A DNA stretch of 64,000 nucleotides from Prorocentrum cordatum (lineage: Eukaryota; Sar; Dinophyceae; Prorocentrales; Prorocentraceae). The position numbers and the translations under genes are program-made. Each line of letters starts with the position of its first letter. The stretch's first letter is position 1. Below the pieces are notes generated by a model. It was not told where the DNA came from and did no database searches. It saw only the letters and a program-made list of their open reading frames with translations. This document shows, piece by piece, positions 30,306 to 41,225 of this stretch. The stretch covers positions 490,357 through 554,356 of the forward strand of contig CAUYUJ010018305.1 in the NCBI GenBank assembly GCA_963575745.1, read 5' to 3'.

Positions 30306-31726
30306 CTTTCTCCCCCGTTCCCTCCTCCCCTGCACTTCTACTCCGTCTGGCAGCAATACTGCTGTGCTTGCTTTTGACCTCAAACCGTACTGTGCCCCAT
30401 CTGGCACTGGAGCCTGTTCCTTATGAGTCATGCGGCACACGCGCGCATTTTCTCTGGTTAAAGGATAGCATGCGTGCCACACACGTCCTGAACGGGCACC
30501 ATCTTCATCAGCTAGACACTGCGATGCACGCGTGATACCACACTTACGTTTGATAGCAATCGCATTCAAATGCAACCAGGCGGGTCACACTCGCGAGCTG
30601 AACTTCCCCACCCGTGCCACATACCAACACGCAGACCTTTCGCACGATTAATGGGCACCATCCCTGTCGAAGAGTACCTCGCGGGCCAGTTGTGCGCGCG
30701 CGACAATCCCCATTAACACAGTTACCAATGTGCGCTTATGGGCTCATGAACTTGCACTGCCTTGTGAATGGGCTGGGCGAGCAAGTTGGATGTGGTAATA
30801 CGTTGTTTGTTATGAAGGAGAAGCTGTATTTCCGATGCGAAGGGTTGCGAAGAGGTAAAGGTTTCTGATTGGGTGGGTGGGTCTGATGCAGCATTTCGGC
30901 AGTCGCTACCTCTACGCTGCAATAGCTCTACTCTACCTCAAGCCTGGCTCTTGGGGGCCTCTTGGCGATCTCGGGTGCCATTTTCGCACTGCTCCTGGGG
31001 CCAGTTCGTGTTCCCCCTCTTGTGCCGAACCCCTTCGAAACACATGGTTTATTGTCGGCTGTGTGTGTGTGCGCGCGCATGTTCTCGATATACGTTTGTA
31101 CAGCTAAGAAACATACAACATGCCTTCGGAACCCATCGCGCGATAACATCCGAGAGCGCCCAGAAGCGCCCGGAAATCCAGGCTTGTGGCCGCCTAAGGA
31201 TCAGACGCAGTATTCAATGCAGAGAAGTTGAGGGGAGCTCAGGGCACTCCACTCAGTGTTGCGGTACGGTGGTATATAGGTGTCACATTGTTTTGGGAAT
31301 GTGAAGAGTGACAGAAGTTATGCTCGCGCGCGTGCCAAACACATATTCTGCGGGTCAGCAAGTGGCCATGTTCCAATGTTTGGATGACTTCGTCAAAGGT
31401 GAGGGGGCAGTCGAAGGTGGTGTCGGGCCGTTGGCGTTCATGTGCTTGTCTGGCCTTGCGCGTGGACTGGCTATAGCGTTTGCTGCGTCTCTGCAGTCAC
31501 GGCCTCTTGGCATGAAGGAGGAGCTTCATCATGATGCGAAGGGCTGCTTAAATAAGTAAGAGCTTTACAGTATGGTGGGTGGTTGGCTCTGATGCTCTTT
31601 TTTGGGTGGCATCTGGACCTGCTCCACTCTGGCGTTGACATCACTACTCTACTTGCTCCTCTCCGCAAGCCAGATCTGGCCCTGCCAGGGCGCACCTGGC
31701 CCAGGGCATGCTCCGTAGGTAATATC
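30306..31726. other. Non-genic stretch with a ~130-bp direct duplication
   Basis: The segment 30810-30945 (GAAGGAGAAGCTGTATTTCC, GATGCGAAGGGTTGC, GGTGGGTGGGTCTGATGC) recurs in diverged form at 31511-31645 (GAAGGAGGAGCTTCATCATG, GATGCGAAGGGCTGC, GGTGGGTGGTTGGCTCTGATG). An 83-codon frame at 31308-31559 has ordinary composition, but half of it lies in this repeat and it has no recognised homology, so it is not called. Confidence 0.5.
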
Positions 31727-31916
31727 ACCGCCCACCGAATCACCCCCACCCGACCCGAAGGCCCCAATCAGCCTTCCATTCCCAGTGTGTGTGTGTGTGT
31801 GTGTGTGTGTGGGGCGTCGGGGAACACTGACAAACAAACATGTGGAGCCCGCACCCCCCTAGCCCGAAAATGGGGGTCTTCGTGTCAGGAGGTTGGGGTG
31901 GTCTGGGGGGTCGTCG
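31727..31916. repeat. Foldback family E, copy 1, with (GT)n centre
   Basis: The left end ACCCCCACCCGACCCGAAGG is answered on the right by a GGTTGGGGTGGTCTGGGG stretch. A (GT)n run occupies 31786-31810. The whole unit aligns with 46022-46187 (shared GAAGGCCCCAAT, ATGTGGAGCCCG/ATATGGAACCCG and GGTTGGGGTGGTCTGGG). Confidence 0.6.
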
Positions 31917-32278
31917 ACATGCGCTCGCTGCGGGCCCCGCGCGCGCGCAGCTCTGGCCAGGAAGCAACTTGCGGGTCACGCCCCCGCCGAGCGGTCACCG
32001 CCCTCCGCCAGGCATGAGGTCGTGCGGTGCGCACGCGCTGGTTTGGCAGGGGCGCTTGGTGACGTCCCCCGCCAAAGCGTACCGCGCGGGCTGCGCGCGC
32101 GAGCTGTGCGTGCCCCGCCCCCTCGGCGGCAACGACGACGACGAGGACTACGAGGAGGAGGAGGAGGAGGAGGAGGAGGAGGACGACAACGACGACGAGG
32201 ACGAGGACGACGACGACGACGTGGACGAGGACGAGGACGAGGACGACGACGACGACGACGAGGACGACGACGACGACG

Positions 32279-32319
<41 letters not shown>

Positions 32320-32891
32320 GACGAGGACGACGACGTCGGGACCGAAGCTGCGCGGGGGCCACGCGCGCGCTCTGCATGGGCACCCGCCGCTGCCAAAAGA
32401 GCGCCGCGGGGTTTCTGCGCTTTGGCGCGCAACATCGCGGCAGGGTTGGGGATGGGAGCGCCCTTCTCCAGGAGGAGGAGGAGGAGGAGGAGGAGGAGGA
32501 GGAGGAGGAGGAGGGGGAGGAGGATGAGGAGGAGGAGGGAGGAGGAGGGATGAAGGAGGAGGAGGGAGGAGGAGGAGAGGGGATGAGGAGGAGGAGCAGG
32601 AGCAGGAGAGGAGGAGGAACAGGAGGAGGAGGAGGAGGAGGAGGAGGGGAGGAGGAGGAGGAGAGGAGGTGGAGGAGGAGGAGGAGGAGGAGGAGGAGGA
32701 GAGGAGGAGGAGGCGGAGGCGGGGTGGCGGAGGAGGAGAGAGGAGGAGGAGGAGGAGGAGGAGGAGGAGGAGGAGGAGAGGGAGGAGGAGGAGTAGCAGG
32801 AGGAGGAGGAGGAGGAGGAGGAGGTGGAGGAGGAGGAGGGGGAGGAGGAGAAGAGAAGGTAGGGTTGGGGATGGGAGCGCCCTTCTCCAGG
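31917..32891 (+). repeat. (GAC)n and (GGA)n arrays, the latter bracketed by a 31-bp direct repeat
   Basis: 32128-32335 is GAC/GAG triplets. AGGGTTGGGGATGGGAGCGC then CCTTCTCCAGG occurs exactly at 32442-32472 and 32861-32891, bracketing about 390 bp of (GGA)n with GGAGGAGC and GGAGGCGG variants. Frames across these arrays are not genes. Confidence 0.9.
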
Positions 32892-33486
32892 CGTCGCGCT
32901 CACTTGATGGGGTTAATTTGCACTTGTATATGTTACGTCGTCCGCTGGCTTGCCCCCGATCCCCACCCGACGTCTTCTTCTCCTCCCTTCTCCTCCTCGT
33001 CCTCCTCCTCCCGCTACTCTCCTGGGCTCAGCGACTGGTGGTCGTGGTCTTCCCCATATTGCCGCAACAAACTTGTGACCTCGATTGTGCTCTCGCATCT
33101 CTCGGGGGCCTGCGATATGGTGGGGACGTTGGTTCAGGAATATGCCCAGGGGCTTCAGACCCTGGGAGATTCCTTATCCGATGAGGTCGGCGGTGAATTC
33201 CATGGCCAATCCACGACTGGAGTTCCACCAGCTTCCAGACCCTGGATTCCGTTCAATGGTTCCTTACCCAATGCCCTCACCGTATATGGTCGGCCGATCT
33301 GTGCCGTGAGTGAGTGATCAGGAGGCCCCCCTGTGTACCGCGCACTACCGCGTCATGGGTGAAGGTCGCCCTCGAGGTGCTCCGCAGCTCGGCCTTCGGC
33401 TCCCCCCCTTGCCCCCCCTGGGGTCCGACGTCGCGAACAAGAGTGCAACATCGTGGGAAGGCACGACTGGAACCCTGGACCCCGCT
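32892..33486. other. Non-genic stretch
   Basis: Unique GC-rich sequence. TTCCAGACCCTGG-like words repeat at about 33150 and 33230 (TCAGACCCTGGGAGATTCC; TCCAGACCCTGGATTCCG), a diverged ~80-bp direct repeat. No gene is recognised. Confidence 0.45.
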
Positions 33487-33704
33487 CGGCGGCGAGCCCA
33501 GGGGGGGGGGGGGGAAGCGGGCAGGGGCGGCCTTCTGAGGAGGCTCGGACGTCCACTGGCCTTCCGAGACTTTTTCTGAGCCTTCCCGGGAGACACGGGA
33601 AGCTTCGCAGCAGGCGCGAGGGCTTCTGAGAAGTCGAAATCCCGCCGCCTTCTGAGAGGGTCCGCTCCTCCTCACTTGCCCCCGCCCCCCCTCGCTCGCC
33701 GCCG
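33487..33704. repeat. Foldback family D, copy 1
   Basis: Begins CGGCGGCGAGC and ends CTCGCTCGCCGCCG, with internal CCTTCTGAGGAGG and GGCTTCTGAGAAGTC words. Same ends and internal words as 45290-45484. Confidence 0.65.
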
Positions 33705-33805
33705 GGGATCGATCCGTAGGGCCCTGTTGGGGCCAGCAGCCTGGCGGAGGCGCTCGGCGTGAGAAGCTGCAGCGCCAGGACCCCAAAGGTCTTGCGGCGC
33801 TCGCC

Positions 33806-33969
33806 TTAAGTCGGGCCTGTCCCTCGACAGGAGGAAAATTCAAACATAGTCAAAACATAGTCCGGGGACGATTTTTTGATTCTTGTTGATTCTTGTTTTG
33901 AATCTTTGTTTTGTCTATTTTCATTTTTCGCCCAAAATCCGCCCGTAGGAGGACATGCCCGACCTAACA
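33806..33969 (+). mobile_element. MITE-A copy 1 (164 bp)
   Basis: Starts TTAAGTCGGGCCTGTCCC and ends GGACATGCCCGACCTAA(CA). By eye 23 of 30 TIR positions pair. It is flanked by CTCGCC on both sides (33800-33805, 33970-33975); with the boundary at CCTAA the duplication reads CGCTCGCC/CACTCGCC (7 of 8). The centre is AT-rich with the family motif GGGGACGATTTTTTGA. Confidence 0.85.
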
Positions 33970-33989
33970 CTCGCCCGCGAGTCTGGATA

Positions 33990-34145
33990 CCGCGGCGGCC
34001 CCGCAAGACAACTGTGCATCCCGCCGAGGGGCTGAACGCCGCCTGGTCCCGTGGGCAGCCGGCGGGCGTCCGGATCAAGAACACCTTCATCGAGTGCGAC
34101 GAGGACGTGGACTCGGACGGGGAGCAGCCCGACTACAGGAGACGA
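33990..34145 (+). CDS. Exon-like segment with KNTFI motif and acidic tail
   Basis: One frame reads WSRGQPAGVRIKNTFIECDE then DVDSDGEQPDY, with mixed residues and G/C-ending codons. The same arrangement (KNTFI, acidic run, EQP) appears at 63127-63239. I recall V/I-K-N-T-F-I/L motifs near the N-termini of many dinoflagellate proteins, but cannot verify that here. A possible acceptor is CCGCCGAG near 34025. No start, downstream exon or function can be assigned. Confidence 0.4.
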
Positions 34146-34204
34146 GGGCCTCGCAGACGTGCGGCGGCTCGGAGGAATCGAGGCGGCCAGCTCTTAGCCA
34201 CTCT

Positions 34205-34325
34205 GGGCCTTCGAGGGGCTGGTTCTGGGCCCCGGGGCCGCTAACAGGTCGGGCCAGGTTGAAAAGCGGGCCCCCGGAAAGTGGTCGAGAGGTCTGGGGG
34301 CCCACGTCTGGAAAAAGCCGAGCCG
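34205..34325 (+). repeat. Dispersed repeat H, partial copy
   Basis: GGGCTGGTTCTGGGCCCCGG, GGTTGAAAAGCGGGCCCCCG and AAGTGGTCGAGAGGTCTGGG align with the other H copies. Confidence 0.7.
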
Positions 34326-34329
34326 CTGG

Positions 34330-34704
34330 CTGACGAGGAGGGGAGGGGGGCGGGGGTGGAGAAAGAGGGAGGGGGAGGAGGAGGCGGGGGGACTGAGGAA
34401 GGAGGAGGAGAAGGAGGAGGAGGAGGAGGAGGAGGATAAGGAGGGTGGAGGAGGAGGAGGTGGAGGAGGGGAGAGGAGGAGGGAGGAGGGGAGGAGGAGG
34501 AGGAGGCGGAGGCGGGGAGCGGAGGCGGAGGCGGAGGCGGAGGGGCGGAGGCGGTGGCGGAGGCGGGGGGAGGCGGAGGGCGGAGGCGGAGGAGGAGGAG
34601 GAGGAGGAGGTGGAGGAGGAGGTGGAGGAGGAAGAGGAGAGAGGAGGAGGAGGAGGAGGAGGTGGCGGAGGCGGAGGCGGAAGGCGGAGGCGCTGAGGCG
34701 GGGG

Positions 34705-34736
<32 letters not shown>

Positions 34737-35308
34737 GGCGGCGGCGGAGGAGGAGGTGGAGGAGGAGGAGGAGGAGGGAGGAGGAGGAGGAGGGAAGGAG
34801 GAAGGAGGAGGAGGTGGAGGAGGGAGGGGGAGGGGGAGGGGGGAAGGGGAAGTGGGAGGGGGAGGGGAGGGGGAATGGGGGGGGGACGGGGGGGGAGGGG
34901 GAGGGGGGAGGGGGGTAGAGGAGGAGGAGGGGAGAACGGGGAGGGGGAGTCGGAGGAGGAGGAGGGGGAGGAGGAGGAGAGAGGAGGGAGGTGGAGGGAG
35001 GAGAAGGAGGCTAGGAGGAGGAGGAGGAGGAGGAGGAGGGCAAGTTCGCAGGGCATCGGCGACTGCAGCATGCGAGTGTCCTTCCAGGGGCAGCTTCGCG
35101 CAGCGCCGACGTGGCGGCGACCCCAGCGCGGGTGCCCAGTGTTGGAGGCCGCCAGTGGCTCAGATTCGGCCGACATATCGAACGATCCTGCGCGGTCAGA
35201 CTCCTCCTCCTCCTCCTCCTCCTCCTCCTCCTCTTCCTCTTCCTCCTCTTCTCCTCCTCCTCCTCCTCCTTCTCCTCCTCCTCCTCCTCCTCCTCCTCCT
35301 CCTCCTAG
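34330..35308 (+). repeat. Long GGA/GGCGGA/GGGA purine array, then (TCC)n
   Basis: 34330-35045 is almost entirely G and A with GGCGGA and GGC blocks (34500-34750) and GGGGGA blocks (34815-34960). 35045-35200 is short unique sequence. 35203-35308 is (TCC)n, so the purine strand flips. All long frames here are low-complexity. Confidence 0.92.
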
Positions 35309-35438
35309 CCGCGATCGTCTGAGGTTCCACGATTCGTTCTGAGGTTCCACAATCCACGCGGTGTCGGAAGCCGCCGCGCAGGTCGCCTCGGCACGATCCC
35401 GCCGTCGTCCCCGCGAGAGGGGGGCAGGGGCCCCCGGA

Positions 35439-35655
35439 TCGAGTCGGGCATGTCCCTCTACATGAGAAGCCTTCAAAGACAGTCCAGCGCCCGAGACATA
35501 GACAGGCCAGGCCTCTACATGTTCGGGGCGTCTCGAGTCGGGCATGTCCCTCTACATGAGAACAGTCATGGGACGATTTTTCAAGTATTTTTGACTATTT
35601 TTGAGTTTTGTTTCCTCTTCCAAAATCCGCCTGTAGGAGGATATGCCCGACCTGA
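35439..35655 (+). mobile_element. MITE-A copy 2 (217 bp) with a duplicated 5' end
   Basis: The 5' end TCGAGTCGGGCATGTCCCTC is present twice (35439 and about 35533), so the left TIR and adjacent bases are internally duplicated. The right end is GACATGCCCGACCTGA-like (ATATGCCCGACCTGA). Flanks CCCCCGGA (35431-35438) and CCCTAGGA (35656-35663) agree at 6 of 8, which favours the outer copy as the true end. Confidence 0.75.
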
Positions 35656-36549
35656 CCCTAGGAGTAACAGCACCAGTGAGCCTTCGGCCCCAGCCCCATG
35701 GGCAGACCTTTCGCCGCGTGCACTCGCGGGTCCCGGGGCCTGACGACGGCCCTCCTTAGCGCCGACACCGCGATCTGCCGCGGCGACGCCTGCAGGTCGC
35801 TGAGCCCCCCGCGCTTTGGAGGCACCCTTCGCTTCCGATTCGCGAGGCGTTGGTGGCGCGGTGGATGGGCTGGCCTTCCCAGGAAGGCCCTCGGCTTGTT
35901 GGAGAGTGTTTTCGGCGTCACCCCAACATACTTATACTATATGTGCGTCGCCCCCCCAGGGGCGACGCGCGCACCGAGAACTCTTCTAGTATGTACGTCG
36001 TGGCGGGCGCTTTCTGGCCACACCGCCGGGGAAACGATCTACTACAAGATGGGTAGACTAGATGCTCGCGTCGGACGCGCGCCTCCAAGGTGGACATGTA
36101 GTACCAGTTATGCCTCTGCGCGTCCCATGCGTGGCGTAGGAGTTCGGAGGGGCAGGGCCCCCTCCGAGGAGCCCGCTGCCTGCCAAGAAGGCCGCCACCC
36201 TCTTCGCCCCTGCCCCTCTGCCGAGCTCTGCTCCAGACGGGTCCCTGCACCCGCCTCGGGGTCCACTCGGCGGCGAGGTCCGAGCCCTGCCCTCGCTGAC
36301 CAGCGATCCAGGCAGCTCGATGTGCCGCGGGGGTGCGCATCGTTCTCTTCCCATTATTCTACAGTTCTTTGGCTTTTGGGGGGCCAAGGCCCTTTCATTT
36401 CCAATTGTTCTATCCTGGGCCTCTTCCTGGCCGCTAGGGGGCCAGGAACAATTAGAAACGAGCACACTTAGAAATGAGCACGATTAGAAATGAATTACGC
36501 GCACGTGGTGAAATCCGAACCGTCGATGGTTGGTGGGGGTAGTCGGCCA
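35656..36549. other. Non-genic stretch
   Basis: Unique GC-rich sequence. The only notable feature is a short AT-richer patch with repeated CAATTAGAAACGAGCAC/CACTTAGAAATGAGCAC/CGATTAGAAATGAATTAC words at 36447-36500. Confidence 0.45.
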
Positions 36550-36705
36550 CGCGCAGAGGGGGGGTAGGGGGAGGGGGGAAGGCTTCTCAGAAGCACCCTG
36601 CTTCTCAGAAGGCGTGGGCCTTCTCTGTAGATGTAGGGCCGGCGCCTTCCAAGAAGCAGCCTCCTTCTGAGAAGCCTTCCCTCATCCCCCTACCCCCTGT
36701 GCGCG
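36550..36705. repeat. Foldback family C, copy 1 (156 bp)
   Basis: The left arm CGCGCAGAGGGGGGGTAGGG ... GGAAGGCTTCTCAGAAGC ... CTTCTCAGAAGGC pairs with the right arm over about 70 bp around the loop TTCTCTGTAGATGTA. Arms are about 85% matched by eye. The flanks read GGGGGTAG and CAGGGTAG. Confidence 0.8.
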
Positions 36706-37531
36706 CCGCCAGGGTAGGGTGCGGATGTCGCCACCTATCCACCCTGGTTATTTTTTTTCGAGCTGCGCCCGCCCGAGGCCGAGGGGCCCCCAGGAGGCCT
36801 TCGGCAGGGCAAACGGTGCGACAGTCCCAGGCAGGCCCGCTCCCCCCAAAAAGGCGCCGAGCAGAAACGGCGTGATCGATGCGAGCAGCGGGATCATGAG
36901 GGCATCCAGGCCGCGATCCATCAGAGCCCCCCCAGGCGTCGGGGTCCCCTGGAAGTCCAGAGATCCTGTTTTCAGTGCCGCCTGCTCCTCCAGTTTTGAC
37001 TGTTTTGGGGCCCGAAACCAGCCCACAGAGGCCGAGCATCGTCAAAGACATAAAGCGTGCTCGGTTGTCCATTTGGGCCTCAAGACGTCGGAGGCCTGGT
37101 CTTCGGGCCACACCCGGGAGCCTCCAGCGGCCGCCCGGGGCGGCTCGGAAGAGCCCCCGGCACGCCCTCGGCGAGCCGCAGCTGCTGGAGGGCACCCCGC
37201 AGCGAGAAGCGCCCCGGGAGCCGACGAGCACGCCCGAAGCCCGCCGAGACGCGCCCCTGGGACTGTCGCTGGAGAGCACCCCGACGCGAGAGGCTCCCGG
37301 GAGCCGACGAGCGCGCCCAAGGTCCGCCGAGAGCCACCCCTGGGATGCCCCTGGCTGGCGGCCCCCCCTCGCGCGCGCCGCCGGAGGAAGATCGCCTCCA
37401 CGCCGCCAAACTTCGGGTCGCTCGCGGAGCCCCCCGCGTCGTCCGCTGGCTTCGCCAGCGCGGCCCAGCCCGAGTACATCGCCATGCCGCCCGGTCGGGG
37501 CACCTCCGGCCTCTCTCAAGACATGCGGCCA
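36706..37531. other. Non-genic stretch with reversed repeat H fragment and a short duplication
   Basis: 36968-37080 contains GGGGCCCGAAACCAGCCCAC, the reverse complement of a repeat H segment. 37190-37370 carries two copies of a unit with GGGAGCCGACGAGC(A/G)CGCCC and CCCCTGGGA about 105 bp apart. The long arginine/proline-rich frames are compositionally GC-driven and not called. Confidence 0.5.
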
Positions 37532-37691
37532 CGCGCAGCGGGGGGGTCAGGGGGAGGGGGGAAGGCTTCTTGGAAGCACCCCTGCTTCTCAGGAGCGGCG
37601 GGCCTTCTCTGCAGATGTAGATGCCCGCGCCTTCCGAGAAGCAGCCCCCTCCTGAGAGGCCTGCCCCCCTCCCCCTGCCCCCCCTCTGCGC
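37532..37691. repeat. Foldback family C, copy 2 (160 bp)
   Basis: Same layout as 36550-36705: CGCGCAGCGGGGGGGTCAGG, GGCTTCTTGGAAGC, loop TTCTCTGCAGATGTAGA, GAGAAGCAGCCCCC, ending CCCTCTGCGCG. Confidence 0.8.
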
Positions 37692-37904
37692 GCCGCCAGC
37701 TCTGGCCTCCCGTCGCCGGCCTCCCCAGACATCCCGAGGCATCCAGCGTACGACTCGGGATTCCAAGCCAGTTCCAGGGAAGGGGGGGCCGAGACCTCTG
37801 GGGGTCCTGGTGGATGAAGACGTCGCGGCGTCGGGGGGGTCCAGGTTTTGGGGGCCTCCGGAGGCCAGTTTTTCAGGCCTGGGGGCGGCCTCGGGAAACG
37901 GCTC

Positions 37905-38152
37905 GGGAGGAGGAGAAGGAGGAGGAGGAGGAGGAGGAGGAGCAGGAGGAGGAGGAGGAGGAGGAGGAGGGGGAGGAGGAGGAGCAGGAGGAGGAGGGGG
38001 AGGAGGAGGAGGAGGAGGAGGAGGAGGAGGAGGAGGAGGAGGAGGAGGAGGATGGAGGAGCAGCAGGAGGAGGAGGAGGAGCAGGAGGAGGAGGGGGAGG
38101 AGGAGGAGGAGGAGCAGGAGGAGGAGGAGCAGGAGGAGGAGGAGGAGGAACC
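37905..38152 (+). repeat. (GGA)n/(GGAGCA)n array
   Basis: About 250 bp of GGA triplets with AGC interruptions; open in all frames without coding character. Confidence 0.95.
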
Positions 38153-38759
38153 AGTGGCGATGCCTGGACCAGTCCGAAAACGGTAAACAAAAACCTCAGG
38201 GCCCGTTGCCCTCAGGAGTTGCCCCAGGGAAGGGGTCGAAAGGTCCTGCCTCGAAAAAGGCGAGCCGCCGAATGTCAGGGCCGATTCCTCCCATGGTCCT
38301 CTTCCTCTACGCTCGTCGTATCCCCAGAACCTCTCAGGACCCCCAGAACTAACTCGGCCTCCTCCTCCTCCTCCTCCTCCTCCTCTCCAGACCTCGGGCG
38401 ACTTCATTTCTTGGCCTCTGGACCTCTCGACCCTCTCCTTGGGGCCAGTTTTTCATCCCTCGGTTTTGACCCTCTTGGGGCCTGGACGGCGCCTCCTTGA
38501 GGCCACAGGTGTCGAAAAACCGCTATCCTCGAACCTCGATCCTCCTCCTACATCCCCCCCTCCCTCCCTGGGCCTCGATCCTCGTTCCTCCTCACCCTCT
38601 CCTCCTCGAGCCCCGATTCCCGCCCCCGCGGGGGGTCCCATGTCTTGTGGACCCTAGTGCAGGCGAATCCCTCGAGTTGATTGGGGGAAGAGGCAGGCTT
38701 TCCAGCCGAACTTTCTGTCTGTGCTGGGTGCTATGTCCCGAAGGGCCGCTCTGGGGGGC
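38153..38759. other. Non-genic stretch with weak repeat H similarity
   Basis: 38170-38270 and 38440-38520 show weak similarity to repeat H (CCCCAGGGAAGGGGTCGAAAG; GGGGCCAGTTTTTCATCCC). A short (TCC)n lies at 38357-38385. No gene is recognised. Confidence 0.4.
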
Positions 38760-39484
38760 ATCACCACCACCACCACCATCACCATCACGATCACCATCAT
38801 CACCATCACCACTACCATCACCATCATCACCACCACCATCATCATCATCACCATCATCATCACCACCATCATCACCACCGTCAGCATCATGATCATCATC
38901 AGCATCACCATCATCGTTATCACCATCATCACATCGTCATCATATTATCAACACCATTACCTGCATCATCATCATCCTCATCCTTGTCATCACCACCACC
39001 ATCGTCGTCGTCATCATCATCATCATCATCATCATCTTGCTCATGATCATCATCATCAACACCATCATCATCACCATCATAATCATCAGCATCATCAACA
39101 TGATCATCATCATCACCATCATTACTCTCATCATGATCACCGCGATCACCATCATCATCATCACCACCATCATCATCATCATCATCATCATCGTTATTAT
39201 CATCATATCTATTACCAGCATCGTCATCACCCTTATCATCACCACCATCATCACCACCATCATCATTATAATCATCATCACCATCATCATTATTATCATA
39301 ATTCTCAGCGTCACCAACGTTTGCATACATATCATCCTCAGCATCATGATCAAATTGTCATCACCAACATGGCCCTCCTCCTCATCCTCCTCATCATCAT
39401 CATGATCATCATCATCATCGTCGTCGTCGTCGTCATCAGTTATTATTATTATCATGTGTACCATCACCCAACCACAGTCATCAC

Positions 39485-39532
<48 letters not shown>

Positions 39533-39545
39533 TATCACCATCACC
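38760..39545 (+). repeat. (CAT)n/(ACC)n triplet array, ~785 bp
   Basis: Mostly CAT/ATC/ACC triplets with a few unique islands (39320-39375, 39440-39480). The His-rich, Ile-rich and Asp/Met-rich frames it generates on both strands are all artefacts. Confidence 0.93.
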
Positions 39546-40094
39546 ATGCGATTCTCTCACTCTGATGGGTCTTTCCGTTGTTTGTGTCTTGCCTCACGAC
39601 TGAGGTCTATGACTTCTGTCTGTCTGTCCATCATCGTCATCGTCATCGTCATCATCACACACAGATACGCAACAACGTCACTACCACCATCATCACCATC
39701 ACCATCACCCTCCCCGTCACAACTATCATATCCATCACAATCATCAACACCGTCACCATCACCATAACCATCACGACCATCACCACCACCACTATCCTCA
39801 TCACCACTCTCAGCCTCCTCCTCGATCCTCCTGCTCCTCGTCGTCCTCGATGGCCCTCGAACCTCGCCTCTCCTCCATCCCTCGACCCTCCTGCTTCTCC
39901 TCGATCCTTTTCCACTCCTCGACCCTCCTCCGATCCTCGACCGTCCTCGCACCTCGATCCTCCCGAACCCCCCCCTCCTCCCCTCCTCGGTCTCGCCGGC
40001 GCGGACCGGCACCAGAGCGCGCCCCTGCCCACCAGAGTGCCGGTGACCTGGAGGGGCCACAAGGGGGCGGCCTCCGGCGGCTCCTCCCCAGGAG
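39546..40094. other. Degenerate continuation of the CAT array, then TCGA-rich unique sequence
   Basis: 39625-39825 is patchy CAT/ACC triplets. 39826-39985 repeats CCTCGA(A/T)CCT words, and 39986-40094 is unique. No gene is recognised. Confidence 0.5.
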
Positions 40095-40326
<232 letters not shown>

Positions 40327-40365
40327 CCAGTTCGAAGGTTCGAGGTCTTCGGGCTTTTCGTCAGT

Positions 40366-40690
40366 GCCTGGAGGTTTTCCAGCCTCAGGGTGCCTTAAGC
40401 AGCTACGCCTTGCCGAGATCTCCGAGAGCGTTCCCCTGGTGCCTAGATCGTCCCGAGCGGCCGCTGGAGGCCCGCTTCTTGGCCCGAGAACCTTTCAGAG
40501 CCCAGACATCCAACGTTTTGAACAACATCAGAATCGATGCTTTCCTCTCTTTTCGGCCTGGTGGGGGCTGCTGTCAGCGCCCCGAGGCTGTCAGAGAGCC
40601 GACCGGGGACGAGAAACTGGTCACCAGGAAGTGGTCCAGAGGTCCAGGACCCCGCATTGAAACAAGACATCGAAGTATGTGTAGGGAGGC
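40366..40690 (+). repeat. Dispersed repeat H, long copy
   Basis: GGAGGTTTTCCAGCCTCAGG, GTGCCTTAAGCAGCTACGCC, GGTGCCTAGATCGTC, CAGACATCCAACG, TTTCGGCCTGGTGGGGGCTG and GAAACTGGTCACCAGGAAGTGG run collinear with 50285-50570. This pair gives the fullest picture of the repeat. Confidence 0.8.
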
Positions 40691-40914
40691 GGTCGCCTGG
40701 GTCACCGAACTTTCGGGGGCGGTTGCCTGAGGTGTCGCTGGCGTCTCGCGCCATTTCGGAGCCCCTGGGTCCCCTTGGGCCTCGTGGGGAACACTCTGGA
40801 GGCTGTAGGCTCCTGTCGTCGCGGACCGAGGCTCGAGGATCGAGGGCTCATGGCTCTCTCGCCCCTCTCTTGGCGTCTCTGGGGAACCCATGGGGGCTGC
40901 AGGCGACCTCCGGG
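40691..40914. other. Unique spacer
   Basis: GC-rich sequence with no recognisable feature. Confidence 0.4.
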
Positions 40915-41225
40915 GACCTCCCCCTCCTCCTCCCCCTCCTCCTCCTCCTGCTCCTCCTCCTCCTCCTCCTACTCCTCCTTCTCCTCCGCCTCCTCATCCT
41001 CCTCCTGCTCCTCCTGCTCCTCCTCCTGCTCCTCCTTCCCTCCTCCTTCCCTCCTCCTCCNNNNNNNNNNNNNNNNNNNNNNNNNNNNNNNNNNNNNNNN
41101 NNNNNNNNNNNNNNNNNNNNNNNNNNNNNNNNNNNNNNNNNNNNNNNNNNNNNNNNNNNNTCCTCCTCCTCCTCCTCCTCGTCCTCCTCGTCCTCCTCCT
41201 CCTCCTCCTCCTCCTCGTCCTCCTC
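40915..41225 (+). repeat. (TCC)n array containing a 100-N assembly gap
   Basis: TCC triplets with TGC variants on both sides of the N block at 41061-41160. The round length suggests a placeholder gap of unknown true size inside the array. Confidence 0.97.

Noticed and set aside
38721-39767. His-rich protein frame and Asp/Met-rich reverse frames
   Set aside because: Products of the (CAT)n/(ACC)n array; all frames are equally open.
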